The notes under the pieces: generated by a model | Seen by the model: only the letters and a program-made list of their open reading frames with translations | Told to the model about the DNA's origin: nothing | Databases searched by the model: none | Assembly: GCF_000321225.1 (NCBI RefSeq) | Contig: NW_004450276.1 | Coordinates: 4,842,620 to 4,906,619, forward strand | Direction: 5' to 3' | Source of the DNA: Odobenus rosmarus divergens | Taxonomy: Eukaryota > Chordata > Mammalia > Carnivora > Odobenidae | DNA: 64,000 nt | Translations under genes and position numbers: made by a program | Shown here: one piece after another, positions 46,541 to 58,269 of the stretch | Layout: every line of letters starts with the position of its first letter | How positions within the stretch are numbered: position 1 is the first letter of the stretch

Positions 46541-48951
46541 TAAGCAAACCAAATGTGTAGAGATAGGAAAATTAGAGCGTTATAATGTTTTACAAATACA
46601 GAAAGAAGACACAGAATAATAATACCCTGAAGAGAGTGCATCCGAACACAGCTCTATCACAGGAGAACACGTCAGTGACCACACTGAAGCCACGGCCGAC
46701 ACGTCCAGCTGCCATTCTTGTTCTGACATCGTTCAAGTAGATTTAATAGATAACTCGGCGATTTGCTTTCAAACAAATAATAGTACTAATGATTATAGTA
46801 GCCTTGAAGGGTTCGTGAGTGACTATACTATACATACATGATGCTAGGCTTAATGTTTACTTCAATGCCGCTGTACACTATGCAGGGGGGAAATAATGTC
46901 ATATTACACAATTACTGTGACATCCACTAAAATGTGAACTAGTTTGCATAGGTTAGTCCTTTGGGCAGCACGATGTTGCTCTAGTCCACCAAGGCTTAAA
47001 GATTCACAGTGTAGAGGAAAGAAAACATGAATTAAAGCATTTCTACTAAAATATATTTTAAAAGCTGGTGTTAATTTGCATAACAAAAGCCAAATTATAT
47101 TAATAACATTGTATCATTCTATAAGCCCATTCATTTTAAAAACATTAAGTGTTTCCATTAAAACTGTATGCTCTCAAAGTTAGTACAGTCTTGCAAGTTC
47201 ATCATCAACCACAATCCTACATTTTTGAAGCAGACAGAAGCCAAGCTGTGCAATGATTCAATTCTGTATTCTTAGCACAGGTCAAAGGCCAACGTTTCCA
47301 CACCAAACCCACAACACGCTTGGTGCCACTTCTAAATGCTCAGCCATTCATTGTATGGACACTGAAGAATGGGACTAGGATACAGTTTTCTCTTTTCCTT
47401 CAAAGTCAATCATTCTTAACAGCAACTGGATTACCAAGAAGTAGATAATATGCCAACTGGATACCATGTATCAAACGCAAAAAGCATATGGAATTCCATG
47501 AATATACGGAAGTAATCTGGACAACCGGAGAGAAATCTGCCTTGGGGATCCTTCCGGGCTGGTGGATTCCAGTAGTCTAAGCATCATGAAATGATGGCCA
47601 CAGAAACATCATACAGTAATTGACAGTCTGGAAAGGATCCTAATGGGCATGGAATACTTCAGAAAGAGACTTTCCTTTTAGCATTCTCAACTTACTTTAC
47701 ATAGCTTCTTACTTAACTGAAGTTTTCTCTCCTCTGTGTCTCGTTACCCAAAACACCCACCCTCTAGACGCTTTTAGATTATCAGAAGCAAATATAGCTA
47801 AGGTATAATGAAATTTATGAAGTGAATTTCATCTTGTGTAATGAATTCACCCTCATAACATAATTCTTCTATCTTACAATAGGTATTTTAAGTCTCAAAC
47901 CTAAAGTTAATGTTTATGCATCCTGACTATATATAAATCCACAAAGAACTTTTCAGAAATAGATGGGAAAGGTCAGTATTTTCCAAAGTTCTACATCTTT
48001 AGAGGTAAAAATACAATCAGCTATCACCTTTCATATCTGTCAGGAGTATCTCACTTCCCCACCACAAAAATACCAATCATGTATAATAAAATATTACTAT
48101 AAATAGATAAGAAGCTTGTTTGCTTGGTTTTCTTTCCAACACCATCATGGATAAACAAGGGTAAGCAAAAAGGCACCTTTTTAAAAATATATTTATATTA
48201 TAATTTTGGTATAAACTATATCCACTTTATATAGGGATGCGCTATTTAAGGATCACACCCATTTTCTTTATCTTTTCATTAAAAACATTTCACCAGAGGT
48301 GAACACACCTGAAAAAGAGATGCACCTCTTGAACTTCACTGTTCTAGTAAAGTCTGTTTCCCCACCTCCCAGACTGTTGTCAAGCTCAACCAGGAAAGGA
48401 CAGGGAGGAAAGACTGTGGTCAACCTGCCCAAACTGCATCTTCGTCATCTTCAAGCAATGAACTTTAGTGACGAAGAAAGGCTGGTCTAATCTCAACCAT
48501 GTTCATACAAGGTGCCCATAGAAATTGTGCTTGCAAATTCCCGTGTGGTCTCTGGAGGTGGGGAAGCCTGGGGAGAGGCAGGGATGGCGTGGGGATCTGA
48601 CAACCAGATAAATATTTCACACTGGCTACACTGCGGGTGTCTAAACAAGAATAAGAAGACGTGAAGAACTCATTTTGCCACGTTAGAAATAGAAAGCTTT
48701 CCTTAGAGCACGAGAATTAGTAAAAACATTGACTACAAAAACTTACAACAAAAGTCATCTATTCTGCTGCTCTGTTTCTCTCTCAAGAGATGATCCACAT
48801 ACAGTTTTGTTTTTGGAAACTTGTAAAAACTTATCAACCTGCTCCATGTGCTTTTATCGAGCCTGAGAACGCATCAGGTTCAGAGAATCAGGTGCATGTT
48901 CTCTGTGCTTGGACACTTCAGTCTTTAGCTTGATTTCTAAAAAACAGATTT

Positions 48952-48957
48952 TTTATT
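48952..48957 (-). terminator. Candidate alternative poly(A) signal in NEBL 3' UTR
   Basis: AATAAA on the minus strand inside the inferred 3' UTR. Use would give a UTR of about 2.8 kb. Only the hexamer is seen, so this is a weak call. Confidence 0.25.
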
Positions 48958-50557
48958 TACACCCTTCTTTAGCCGTTAGTGTTACTTATGTATGAGATGC
49001 ATGTTGCCAAATTGAGGGGAGGAGGGTCATGTGCAAAGTGGAAAAAGTGTTCAAGAACATAGTTTTGAAAAATGATGCTGTAAAAATAGCACTTTGGTAT
49101 TATACATACATGTTTCCGATATTTCTGCTGAGATGCTCAATATCCTGACAAGCTTTAGGAACAGTGGCAACACTACCCAGTTATGGCATCAGGAGCATGT
49201 GACATCATGTTCTCCCGCAGTCTTTATCATAAAATAACTGCTCTCTGGTTAAATTCTGAGCAGACCTTAATTCCTAGAGGCTGGAAGCAGAAACATCTCG
49301 CTATGCAAACATTATGCTAAGCTTAAAATTTTAGAATTATTCCCCTAGTAATTACTGACTTCTACATTCCATGAATCTGATTTTGAAATTAGTGGATAAG
49401 AAAGACAATGGAACAACCAGCTGCTACTTTATGGGACTTTTCCCCGATAAAAAGTATCATTTCAAATCCATTCCCTTTGAGCTTCCTATAAATGTGCTAT
49501 TTCTCAAAAATTGTACCTGTCCTACATTTAGTCTGCAAATTTAATCAACAACTACTCTTTTTCATAATCACAAAAAAAGTGGTCTGGGTGAAAAATATTT
49601 ACTTAATGATATAATAAAATTGAGCAAGCTTATTGCCCCAGTTTTAATGCACAGAATTTTTTTTTTTTTTTGCAAGAATGTCACAAGTTCAGCTTGTCTT
49701 TGTTGGTTTGTGTACAAGACATCAAAACAGATAGGGGGTTAATTTAATCATAACTGGCCATTTCAATACTAGAAAATCAGTCCAGCTGGGTATGTAGGAA
49801 TCTGTAAAAAAAAAAACCACAAAAACAAAAAACTCAAAAAACTCTCTAGTTTTTTACCTGAATTTCTCTCATCTCTTTTTATGTGAGTGTCCTGTAGATG
49901 CAGCCTAAGTGTAATGAAGCTTATTTGTTCTTTGAGCCAGATAAAATGAAACTCTAGATTTTCAAAAAGTAGATGCTAACTTTTCAAAAGTGTAAATGGG
50001 TTAGCATTTGTTTCTGGACTCCTAAACACTTCCATAAAAGGTATTTTACAGGATATTTCGTTAATTTCTTTGCCTATATTACATAAGGGAGATAACCCCA
50101 AGATCTATACATTTTATCACATTTTTGTAACTTTGCTTTTGCAGCTTCATCACAATTCCAGAGTCAGGCCCTAAACAAATGCTACCCTGCTCAGGTCCAA
50201 ATACATCAGGAAAACACAGAGTCGCTGATGAATGTTAATTTCTCCAGTGACCTTGACTATGAACTACCGGCCAATCGTCTTGACCCGCCAGCAAGGGCTG
50301 CAGCATAGTGGTGAATCCAGGAAGTGCCTGCAGGGTCTCGCATTCGAAATTCAAGATAGGACAACAATTTCTTTTAGGGAACAACCTGTTGGGCCTAGAC
50401 CTAAAATCTCTGCCGGCATTTTCATCCTCCCACCCCTCCCCTCCACAATATGGTTGAGAAAGTAAAAACCAGAAGAAAGTAGAAAAGAAGTCTTTTCATT
50501 AACTGGTTTCAGTGGCTAGATTTCCAGTACCGCGTGTGAATAGCATTTTCCGAAATT

Positions 50558-50582
50558 TAAAACAAAACAAAACAAAACAACA
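50558..50582 (+). repeat. (AAAAC)n low-complexity run in NEBL 3' UTR
   Basis: About four to five AAAAC units, which would read as GTTTT in the transcript. Confidence 0.85.
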
Positions 50583-51231
50583 ATTATCTCTATGCGGAGG
50601 GGTGACATTTTGTTCACTGGTTGTCTCTTGCACACTTTGTAGTCACTGGCTCCTATTAAGTTTTCTTTACCTTTAAATCGACAGTGGCATTAAGTTAATG
50701 AAAGCTGCTCGGTAAACACCTAAATCACTTATTTGCTAGAGTAGACATCTATTTCCTAAAGGTGTAAATCCTTCACAACTAGAGTGCAAGGCAGCAGGAG
50801 AATCTCAAGCAACTTTTCCAAGTATGTTTTTCTGATGAGCTGGCGACTAGAGGGAAGGGCCATTAGCTTATCAGCCGCACGTTTTGCTTTAATAATAGGC
50901 AGTGCGGCTTCCTATGGTGCAGAAGCTTGAACCTACGTGACATGCAACAGGGTAAAAGCGCTTAGGGAAATAATAGAGATGACCTTAAACTTTGCCCTTT
51001 GCAGAGTAGCTGTGACGTTATTTGGTCCTGACATTCTATGGAATCAAGCGTAGACTTGGGCCCACAGAATGTAAATGGACAGTAGGATACACCTTGGTAC
51101 CAATGAGAAATAAAGAGACCCAAGTCAGCCTAGGGAACAAGGAAATGTCTTTGTTCGGGAGAAGTTTCTAGGTCCTGAAGGCCACCAGTCAATGTAATTT
51201 TAACCAAACTGTCATTCTGCCATTTCTGACA

Positions 51232-51237
51232 TTTATT
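51232..51237 (-). terminator. Candidate proximal poly(A) signal in NEBL 3' UTR
   Basis: AATAAA on the minus strand (within TGTAATAAATGT) about 475 bases after the stop codon. Use would give a short 3' UTR. Only the hexamer is seen. Confidence 0.3.
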
Positions 51238-51709
51238 ACATTAGGCAATTATCACTTGAATTGGAAATTCCCTAATGACTCAAAAGCTAAATGGTCTTTA
51301 AATTATTGGCTGTGTTCAGGAATTAAGAGAATTGGCTTCTGGTGATTCCAAAGTGACAGCTAAGAAGTTTCATAGACTTGTTACATTTAAGGGACGATCA
51401 ACATCTCTATTAAAGTCTACAAAAATACATTTCCCAGAAGTGTTTGATAGCCAATCAAAAGAAACCATTAACCCAATTAGCAGCACCGGGCCTCCAGACC
51501 TACAGATTTTGTGCACAGGAACCACTGAAAATGTAGCTGTCCTGAGCCCGGAAGTCATTCCTTCTTCCTGGTACCTGTGTGTCTCATTGTCCAAGTAAAG
51601 ACAGATTATTGTAAAATAACTGCCAAGTTGTCTTAAAAGTATCTTCTATCTTTTAAAAAGATTGGGTTTAGTATACATTAGAATAAAGCTCAAAGACAAG
51701 GAGAAATAA

Positions 51710-51886
51710 TTAATTGACAAACTCAATGTAATTGGCTGGGAGCATCCCTGTTTTCCCAGTTCTCTGCACCGTGCCGTACATCCAGCCGTCGTCAATGGGC
51801 TGCACGTTGACGATGTAGTCACCGTCCCTGAAGGAGACCTCGTCTTCGTCCTGGGCACTGTAATCATACATGGCTCGGTAGGTCCT
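51710..51886 (-). CDS. NEBL: NEBL terminal exon, C-terminal SH3 domain (partial gene)
   Basis: This minus-strand exon encodes the last 58 residues of nebulette, a nebulin-family actin-binding protein of cardiac Z-discs. LIM-nebulette (LASP2) shares this C-terminus. What is seen: almost a complete SH3 domain, with AMYDY at residues 5-9, an acidic RT loop (DEDE, 13-16), the binding-surface Trp at 35, and LPANY at 49-53. The protein ends EFVN and the stop is TAA at 51710-51712. A consensus acceptor (pyrimidine tract then CAG) lies at 51887-51889, so the exon starts at 51886 with AGG ACC TAC if splicing is in phase 0. The open frame continues a little further upstream, but that part is intronic. 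The EFVN ending and the Q after YSA fit NEBL rather than LASP1 or NEB, which end differently. No frameshift or lost key residue is visible, so the exon looks functional. Other NEBL exons lie beyond 64000. Confidence 0.95.
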   Translation of the reverse strand, partial: RTYRAMYDYSAQDEDEVSFRDGDYIVNVQPIDDGWMYGTVQRTGKTGMLPANYIEFVN

Positions 51887-51909
51887 CTGAGAAAGGAAAA
51901 GGGGGGGGG
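51887..51909 (-). promoter_or_regulatory. NEBL: 3' splice site and polypyrimidine tract of the last NEBL intron
   Basis: Read on the minus strand, a run of nine C (51901-51909) is followed by TTTTCCTTTCTC and then AG (51888-51887), immediately before the SH3 exon. The whole 21-base tract is pyrimidine. An acceptor two bases further in (after AGAG) cannot be excluded from sequence alone. Confidence 0.85.
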
Positions 51910-52494
51910 TGGTCACACAATGGATACAAAATAATACAGCCACAAATGCCAATCACAACAAACCAACAAACCATATAATAAAGGAACCAGGAGGAATGTT
52001 CCCAAGTGTATTTATTTCTGGAGACTGGCCAACAAAGCCTAGCATCTCTCCTGGTTGCGTCCATCTCAAGTTTACCACGCTAGCAGAACGGGTAATGTTT
52101 GGGGGGCCCAGAATGGGGCTCGAGGAAGCCTCTAGATATGGTAACTGGCCCATGAAAAAGTAAGCTTTGAAGCAGTAAAACCAACTTCCCCCAGCTCCAG
52201 ATAACCCCAGAGACCTTAGATTATGTAGATTTTCCCCTATTCCACATTCTTCAGAGAACAAAAACTGCCCTAGGGACAGATGGAGCCAAGTCACCGCCAA
52301 GTCACTGCCTTGGCCCCCCTGACAGAGGAAATGAATTTTTCTTAGGAACAAAGAACTTTGTTTCCTCTTAAAAATATATTTAAAAAAGAAAAATATATAA
52401 TATACTTATTTTGTAGGTTTCTGAATCAGTGATAGACATTTAGTATGTAAATGTCTGAATATTGAGGGACACATAACTGAATCCTTGTTATAAT

Positions 52495-53030
52495 GAGGAA
52501 ATTATTCACTTCCTAACTTCAAACTATGTTACAAAGCTGTGGTAATTAAAACACTCTGGTAGCGATATAAAAACACAGATCAATGAAACAGAATAGAGAC
52601 CCCAGCAATAAACCCACGTATATATGGTCAATTAATTTAGGATGAAGGAGCCAAGAACACACAGTGGGGAAAGGACAGTCTCTTCAATAAATGGTGCTGG
52701 GAAAACTGGACAGCTGCATGCAAAAGAGTGAAACTGGACCACTTTCTTACCCCATACACAAAAATTAACCCAAAATACATTAAGGACTTGAATGTTAGAC
52801 CTAAAAAGATAAAACTCCTAGAAAAACACATAGGCGGTGAGCTCCTCAACATTGGTCTTGGAAATGATTATTTGGATTTGACACCAAAAGCAAAAATATA
52901 CACGTGCAACCACATCAAACTGAAAAGCTTCTGTGCAGCAAAGACAACCATCAACGAAATGAACCTACCAACTGGGAGAAGATATTTGCACATCATGTGT
53001 CCAACAAGGGGTTCATAGCCAGAATATAAG
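52495..53030 (+). mobile_element. L1 ORF2 3' fragment in NEBL intron, antisense to the gene
   Basis: Good match to L1 ORF2: CTTCAAACTATGTTACAAAGCTGTGGTAATTAAAAC, ACAGATCAATGAAACAGAATAGAGACCC, TCAATAAATGGTGCTGGGAAAACTGGACAGC, AAACTCCTAGAAAAACACATAGG, GCAACCACATCAAACTGAAAAGCTTCTG. A 96-residue frame (52728-53018) is a surviving part of ORF2, not a gene. It is truncated at both ends and lies about 600 bases from the last NEBL acceptor. Confidence 0.9.
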
Positions 53031-56000
53031 TGGAGTTTTACCATATTTGTTTTCATTAAAGACCAAGAAGTCAGTTAATATTAACATCAGTCTCAAAATT
53101 AAGAGAATTCACGGGTTAAGGAAACTGGCAGATGCAAAAAGAACTTTAGAGCAGTTAAAAAGAACTTCCAACTGCTTAGAAGGACCACCTCTGTCTCAGG
53201 GCTCAGGCTAAGGCTTCTGTGTCAGACAGAAGCTTGGAGAAATAATTTCGCTTGAGATGCCCATCCAACCTCGAGCACTGCTTCCAAACTTCACACTTAA
53301 TTAATGAATCTGTAAGCACTTCAAGATTTCTAATAGGAGGATTCAAAGACTTACGTTGGCCATGTCATTTGGAGGTTAATGGCCATTTTGATTACTGTCA
53401 AAATTAACTGGTTAATGTGACCAGATATTTGTACTTTTTAGACCCGAATGAAGATCACAGTTGGTTAAGACCGATCATGAAGTAACAACTAGGATCTTGC
53501 TCTGAGACAGTCGTTTTGTATGTTTTACTCTTTACATGTTTTCACAGCATGCCTTCCTTTCTCAGTGGTTTACCTCTATAAGTCTTCTGCTTTCTTCGAA
53601 AGGGTACAAAGAATAAAATGTTGTCATTTATCCTTTCTGCGAAAATGGACACTATTCAATGCACGTCTATTCTACTTTTATTTCTATTTTGGAGATAAAA
53701 TGGGAAGAGCAGGGAAGAGGAAACATTTCAAACTGATACCTACTAGATTTGGTGAGTGCTGCATTGACCTCATGGATGAGAGGCTGGTCTGGTGCATGTA
53801 CCCATAGCCTTGGGAATGGCTTTGCTGGTAGGCTCCGGGAAGAACTGGCGCTGTACATGAACATACACACACAAAGAGTCCTCAAAGCGAGCCTCAAAAT
53901 ACCCCTCCCGAGCCCCCAAGGGACTTCATGCTCTGTTACACTCTTCTGAAATGAAATGCCATGTTCAGTGCCATGTAAAATCTGGGTAGTGGTGTTATAA
54001 GTGATCTAGATTAGTATAAATTTCAGCAATTAAGGACATATATAGGGAATCAGTTTAACATGCAGTTAAAATATATTAGAAATACTTGTTTTACTCTACT
54101 GCAGAGGCTCTGTTCAAACAACACAAGTACAAAACAAAAATTTCCCATCGCCTTTTAACAAAATCACATTTTACTCAGCTATGTAATCCCCTTAGACATT
54201 TTCCAAAATAAAAATAAGAATTTTTTTAAAAATTGAAGTGGATCATCAACCAATGACAGAGTATAAATGTTTTCACAGAATACTCATATAACAGATGCTC
54301 TCAATATTTCAAGACATATAGCTAAATATTACCTTTACAAAAGTGGTAAATATAGCATATGGTTAGCAACGTATGTTTGTTTAGCAGTTAATAATGAGTC
54401 TATACCCCAAAAGAAAACTTTACTTAAAATATATAAATTCTCCATTTTATCTTGGCTGTAAGTCAAAACTAAATAAGTCATCTGAATATGTTACAAAAGC
54501 CTAACAAACCAAACCATATAAAGAATTTCATAAACATCTTTCTACACCAAAAAAAAAGAAAAGAAAACAGTCTCAAAATAGCATTCACTCATTTTGTGCT
54601 GTTCTCACCACTAATTATGACAATCAAAAGAACATAGTTCCTGTTTTGAAGAACACTGAATTCTAGAGAAACTAGATAAACACAGAAACTAGATAAAAAC
54701 CCCACAAAATCAGTAGATGTATGTTTGACTCTGTGTTTCTCTCTAAGTGTATATAAGTACTTACAACCAGAAGCAAGGAGCTGGCGATAAATGAGAGGAT
54801 TTTAGTAGCACACCCTCCACTGGGTTTTGAATAATCATATGATACATTAGTAAAATTTGTATGATATAATTACTATAAAAATCCACAATAGTTTACCAAT
54901 GTTGTTCAATCAGGTTGAGTCTGTAATTAATCTAAGTTGATTTATTGAGGACAGTTTTCATAATAAAAGAATAAAACAGATATAATTCTTGGGTGCTATG
55001 AATAATTACTATTTTATAAGTGGTATGTTCATTCTAATGATATATGAGAACATCAAATTTAAAGAAGTTTAATCATCAGAAAATTACAAATCATAAATGT
55101 GTTCTCCAGATGATAATGATATTAGGTTGAATGGGAATTTTTTTAAAGTTCTTGAATTAATTCACATTGCAATGTTGTTAGAAATCGTGTTTATTTAATG
55201 TCTAGGTGCGGCATCAAAGAGAAACCACCGAGTTCTTAACTTGGACTGTGGTACATTCTAAAGTTATTAAAGCGTTAAACATCAAATACTTCAGAAAATA
55301 GCACTGTTTAACATTATCAACTCAATTTAAATATTTAATGTCAAGAGATGTCAAGAATATTGTCAAAATTCACTCATGAAGAAAAAATAATGAAATCGCT
55401 AAAAATATCTAAGCCCACTTAATTAGCTGAGGAACCAGAGCCACTGCTGTGTGTTGGAAGCATGGACCATTCATTTCTTCCCTCCCTCAATTCTCAGCAA
55501 ATACTGACTGAGTGAGTTAATGTGTGCACAGGGCTTACTACATCGCCTGTCACTTAGTAAGCCTCCATAAACCTTAACAACTATCACTGTCCACTATGTT
55601 CAAGGCATGCCAGGCATCAAAGGAGAGGGGTGACAAAAACGATTGCCCTCCTCGAGCAATAATGGCCTGGACATCTGTCCTTTCCCCAGCTGAAGAAATG
55701 GCTCTGAATACTCAGGGCATTTCCAGTTAAATATGTAAGTCAAGGACTCCAATTACACACCCAGAATGGCAGGCCTGAACTGGTTTCTAGCCACATAAAC
55801 AATTCATTGTTTCCTTAATTATTTTAATCTATTTATAAATTCGAAAGGTTAATTAAAAAACCCCACAAACCTAACTAAAATTTAAAAAAAGTAAACTTTT
55901 AATCCTTTGTTACACTATCAAACTGTGACTTTCACATTTTGATGCACAGAGTTAAGCATGGTCATCTTAAAATATTTGGGGGGAAAACTATCAGGAAAAG

Positions 56001-56927
56001 ACAATGATGAAAAATATTTTTAAACATGCTATCTTGTATGCCGTGATGTGTCTGTGTGTACATAGTTTGTACGTCATCATCCTAGTACTGACAATTCGAG
56101 AATGTTGTTGAATAGTGTTCTCTAATTTTGGCTGTTAGAAACCAAGTATATCCACACCTGTTCAACTGCTCAAATCTGACCTTCAAAGAGAACCTATAGA
56201 TACTGCCAAATACAGCAGGAAAAGAAAGTGATTTGTATTTGTCCTAAATCTGTGTAGGTTGGAGAGAGCAGGGAAGAGTCTAGAAGGAGGAACCTTGGGG
56301 TATATATAATCTCTCTCATTCTTACAGTATCTTCTCATGCCTTTATTTCCATTTCTCTCTCCAGCTGCATTACTTAATGCACGTTCCTTCAGGGCTATCA
56401 AACTTTGTTATCTACCTTATACGTGATACAATAAAAGAGTTTTTAGGAAGTTCCTATTAGAGCTATGAAAAACATAACTAAGAGCCCAGAGGAATCAACT
56501 TACTAAAAGCAAATGCCAATTTAAAAGGAGGCAGACATTGCTTTTTTTTTATTGTTTTGCTACATGATTTCTTTTTTATGAAGCATAGGCAAAATAAGCA
56601 ATAGGAAGTTTAGAACAATGCCTTCAGAAATTGGGTCTATTAAGAATTTGGATAAAAGATAGCTATTCCATGTGAGTATGCCATTTCTTCTGTGAAAATA
56701 TGGACCTCAAAAAGTTTTGCAAAAGCAAGATGTTAAGCTAATTTTGCAACAAACAAAGACTTCTTATCAGAGAAAAACACATTGTGCCCTCTTCCTTAAA
56801 ACAGTGGTCAGATTCCACCAGCACTGACACAGATGGATGATGGTTCCATGATGATCTTCCCACACAAGAGTCCTGAGGTTGAGAGTTTTTATTGCAGTAG
56901 CATAAAAGCCATAAAACAATAGCTTTA

Positions 56928-57150
56928 GGGGCACCTGGGTGGCTCAGTCAGTTAAGCGTCTGACTCTCGGTTTCAGCTAAGGTCATGATCTCGTCATGGT
57001 CATGAGATAGGGTCCCACACTGGGCTCCATGCTGAGTTTGAAGCCTATTTGAGATTCTCTCTCTCTCCTCTCCCTCTGCCCTCCCCACTCCCTGCTCATG
57101 TGTGCTTTCCCACTCTCTCTCCAAAAAAAATTAAAAAAAAAAAAAACAAC
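56928..57150 (+). mobile_element. SINEC, older subfamily, in NEBL intron (antisense to gene)
   Basis: GGGGCACCTGGGTGGCTCAGTCAG, GACTCTCGGTTTCAGCTAAG, with a short internal near-duplication (GGTCATGATCTCGTCATGGTCATGAGATAG) and a TTTGAGATTCTCTCTCT tail. Flanked by ACAATAGCTTT at 56916-56926 and 57151-57161. Confidence 0.93.
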
Positions 57151-57930
57151 ACAATAGCTTTCATTATCCTAAAGCAACAACAAAACACACAAGTGTGACT
57201 CAATTTTCATTTCACATTGGTAAGATTTATTGCCTGGAGATCTGAAAGCTCACTAAAGCTCTAAGGATTTCAGGCTCTATTTGGAATGTCCCATAGTATT
57301 TATGAAACCAAAATCTCTTTTAGTGAACAACAAAGTTCTTCCACGAACAGCCAATACTAATATTTTCTATTTAATGCTTCTCCTTACAAAGAAAGGAGAT
57401 AAAACCAAGAAAGAGAAGTAAATAGACACGAAGATCATAAAACAGAAGGTGAAAATGGAAGATAAAACATTTTTTTGGAGGCTTCATAAATCTGAAACTG
57501 GAAAAGTAAGGAAATATGTGTAAACATGCGCAGTAGAGTAAATGAACCAAAGATATGCACCCACAATCATAAAAAGAGAAAAAATCCTCAAAAAGAAGCC
57601 AGCCCACTGCGGGGGATGACCATGGAGTAGGTAAAAGAAGAGGAGGATTATGGAAGTGTCCTTGGTGTGCACAGTGCATCCCATGTAGTTGTCAGAAAAA
57701 CTCTCTAAAATAGGTATCATTCCCACTTTAGAGAATAAAATACAGAGGCTGGGAGATTAAGCAGGAAGGCAGCAGAGCAATGGTCTCTGCATAGGAACAC
57801 CAGGATAAAGGTCTGATGTCCTCAAAGATGAGGTAGAGGTTTTAAAAGCCTCACGATGACAACAGCGTCATAGTAGATGGCCAAACTCCAAATGCAAAAA
57901 TAGAAATAAAAGTAATGCCTTATTGATTCC

Positions 57931-58269
57931 TTAGCCCATTAGGGTTGATATAAAAAATACCATAGACTTAAGCAAAAAATTACTTCTTGCTGTTCTAGAG
58001 ACTAGGAAGTCCAAGATCAAGACGCTGGCAGATTCAGTGTCTGATGAGGATCCATTTCCTCGTGCATAGATAACACTGATTCCTTTTCCTGAGTCCTTAA
58101 ATGGCAGATGGGGATGAGGGAGCTCTCTGGGACCTCTCTTATAAGGGCACTAAATCCACCCTCTTGACCCAGTCACCTCCCAAAGGCCACACCTCCTAAT
58201 ACCATCACCCTGGGGGTTAGGAATGTGACATGTGAATTTGGGAGGGACACAAGCATTCAGTCTGTAACA
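57931..58269 (-). mobile_element. MaLR-type solo LTR (MLT1/MST-like) in NEBL intron
   Basis: TTAGCCCATTAGGGTTGATATAA, GTTCTAGAGACTAGGAAGTCCAAGATCAAG, CTTATAAGGGCACTAAATCC, CCTCCCAAAGGCCACACCTCCTAATACCATCACC and CAAGCATTCAGTCTGTAACA, the complement of a MaLR LTR. Same strand as NEBL. Confidence 0.85.

Larger units (their letters stand above)
46516..51709 (-). other. NEBL: Probable 3' untranslated region of NEBL
   Basis: This follows the NEBL stop codon on the minus strand and runs to a probable cleavage site about 15-25 bases past the AATAAA at 46535-46540. The length of about 5.2 kb is consistent with NEBL transcripts having a long 3' UTR (several kb in human, from memory). No SINE, LTR or L1 is recognisable across it, whereas intronic and intergenic DNA on both sides carries many; this is what a constrained UTR would show. 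It contains further AATAAA hexamers (minus strand) at 48952-48957 and 51232-51237, so shorter isoforms are possible. The low-complexity AAAAC run at 50558-50582 is internal. The extent is inferred, not proven. Confidence 0.65.

Noticed and set aside
48299..48490. Short plus-strand frame in the NEBL 3' UTR region
   Set aside because: On the opposite strand to NEBL, 63 residues, no domain. Regarded as chance.
52728..53018. 96-residue frame with protein-like composition
   Set aside because: It is a surviving piece of L1 ORF2.
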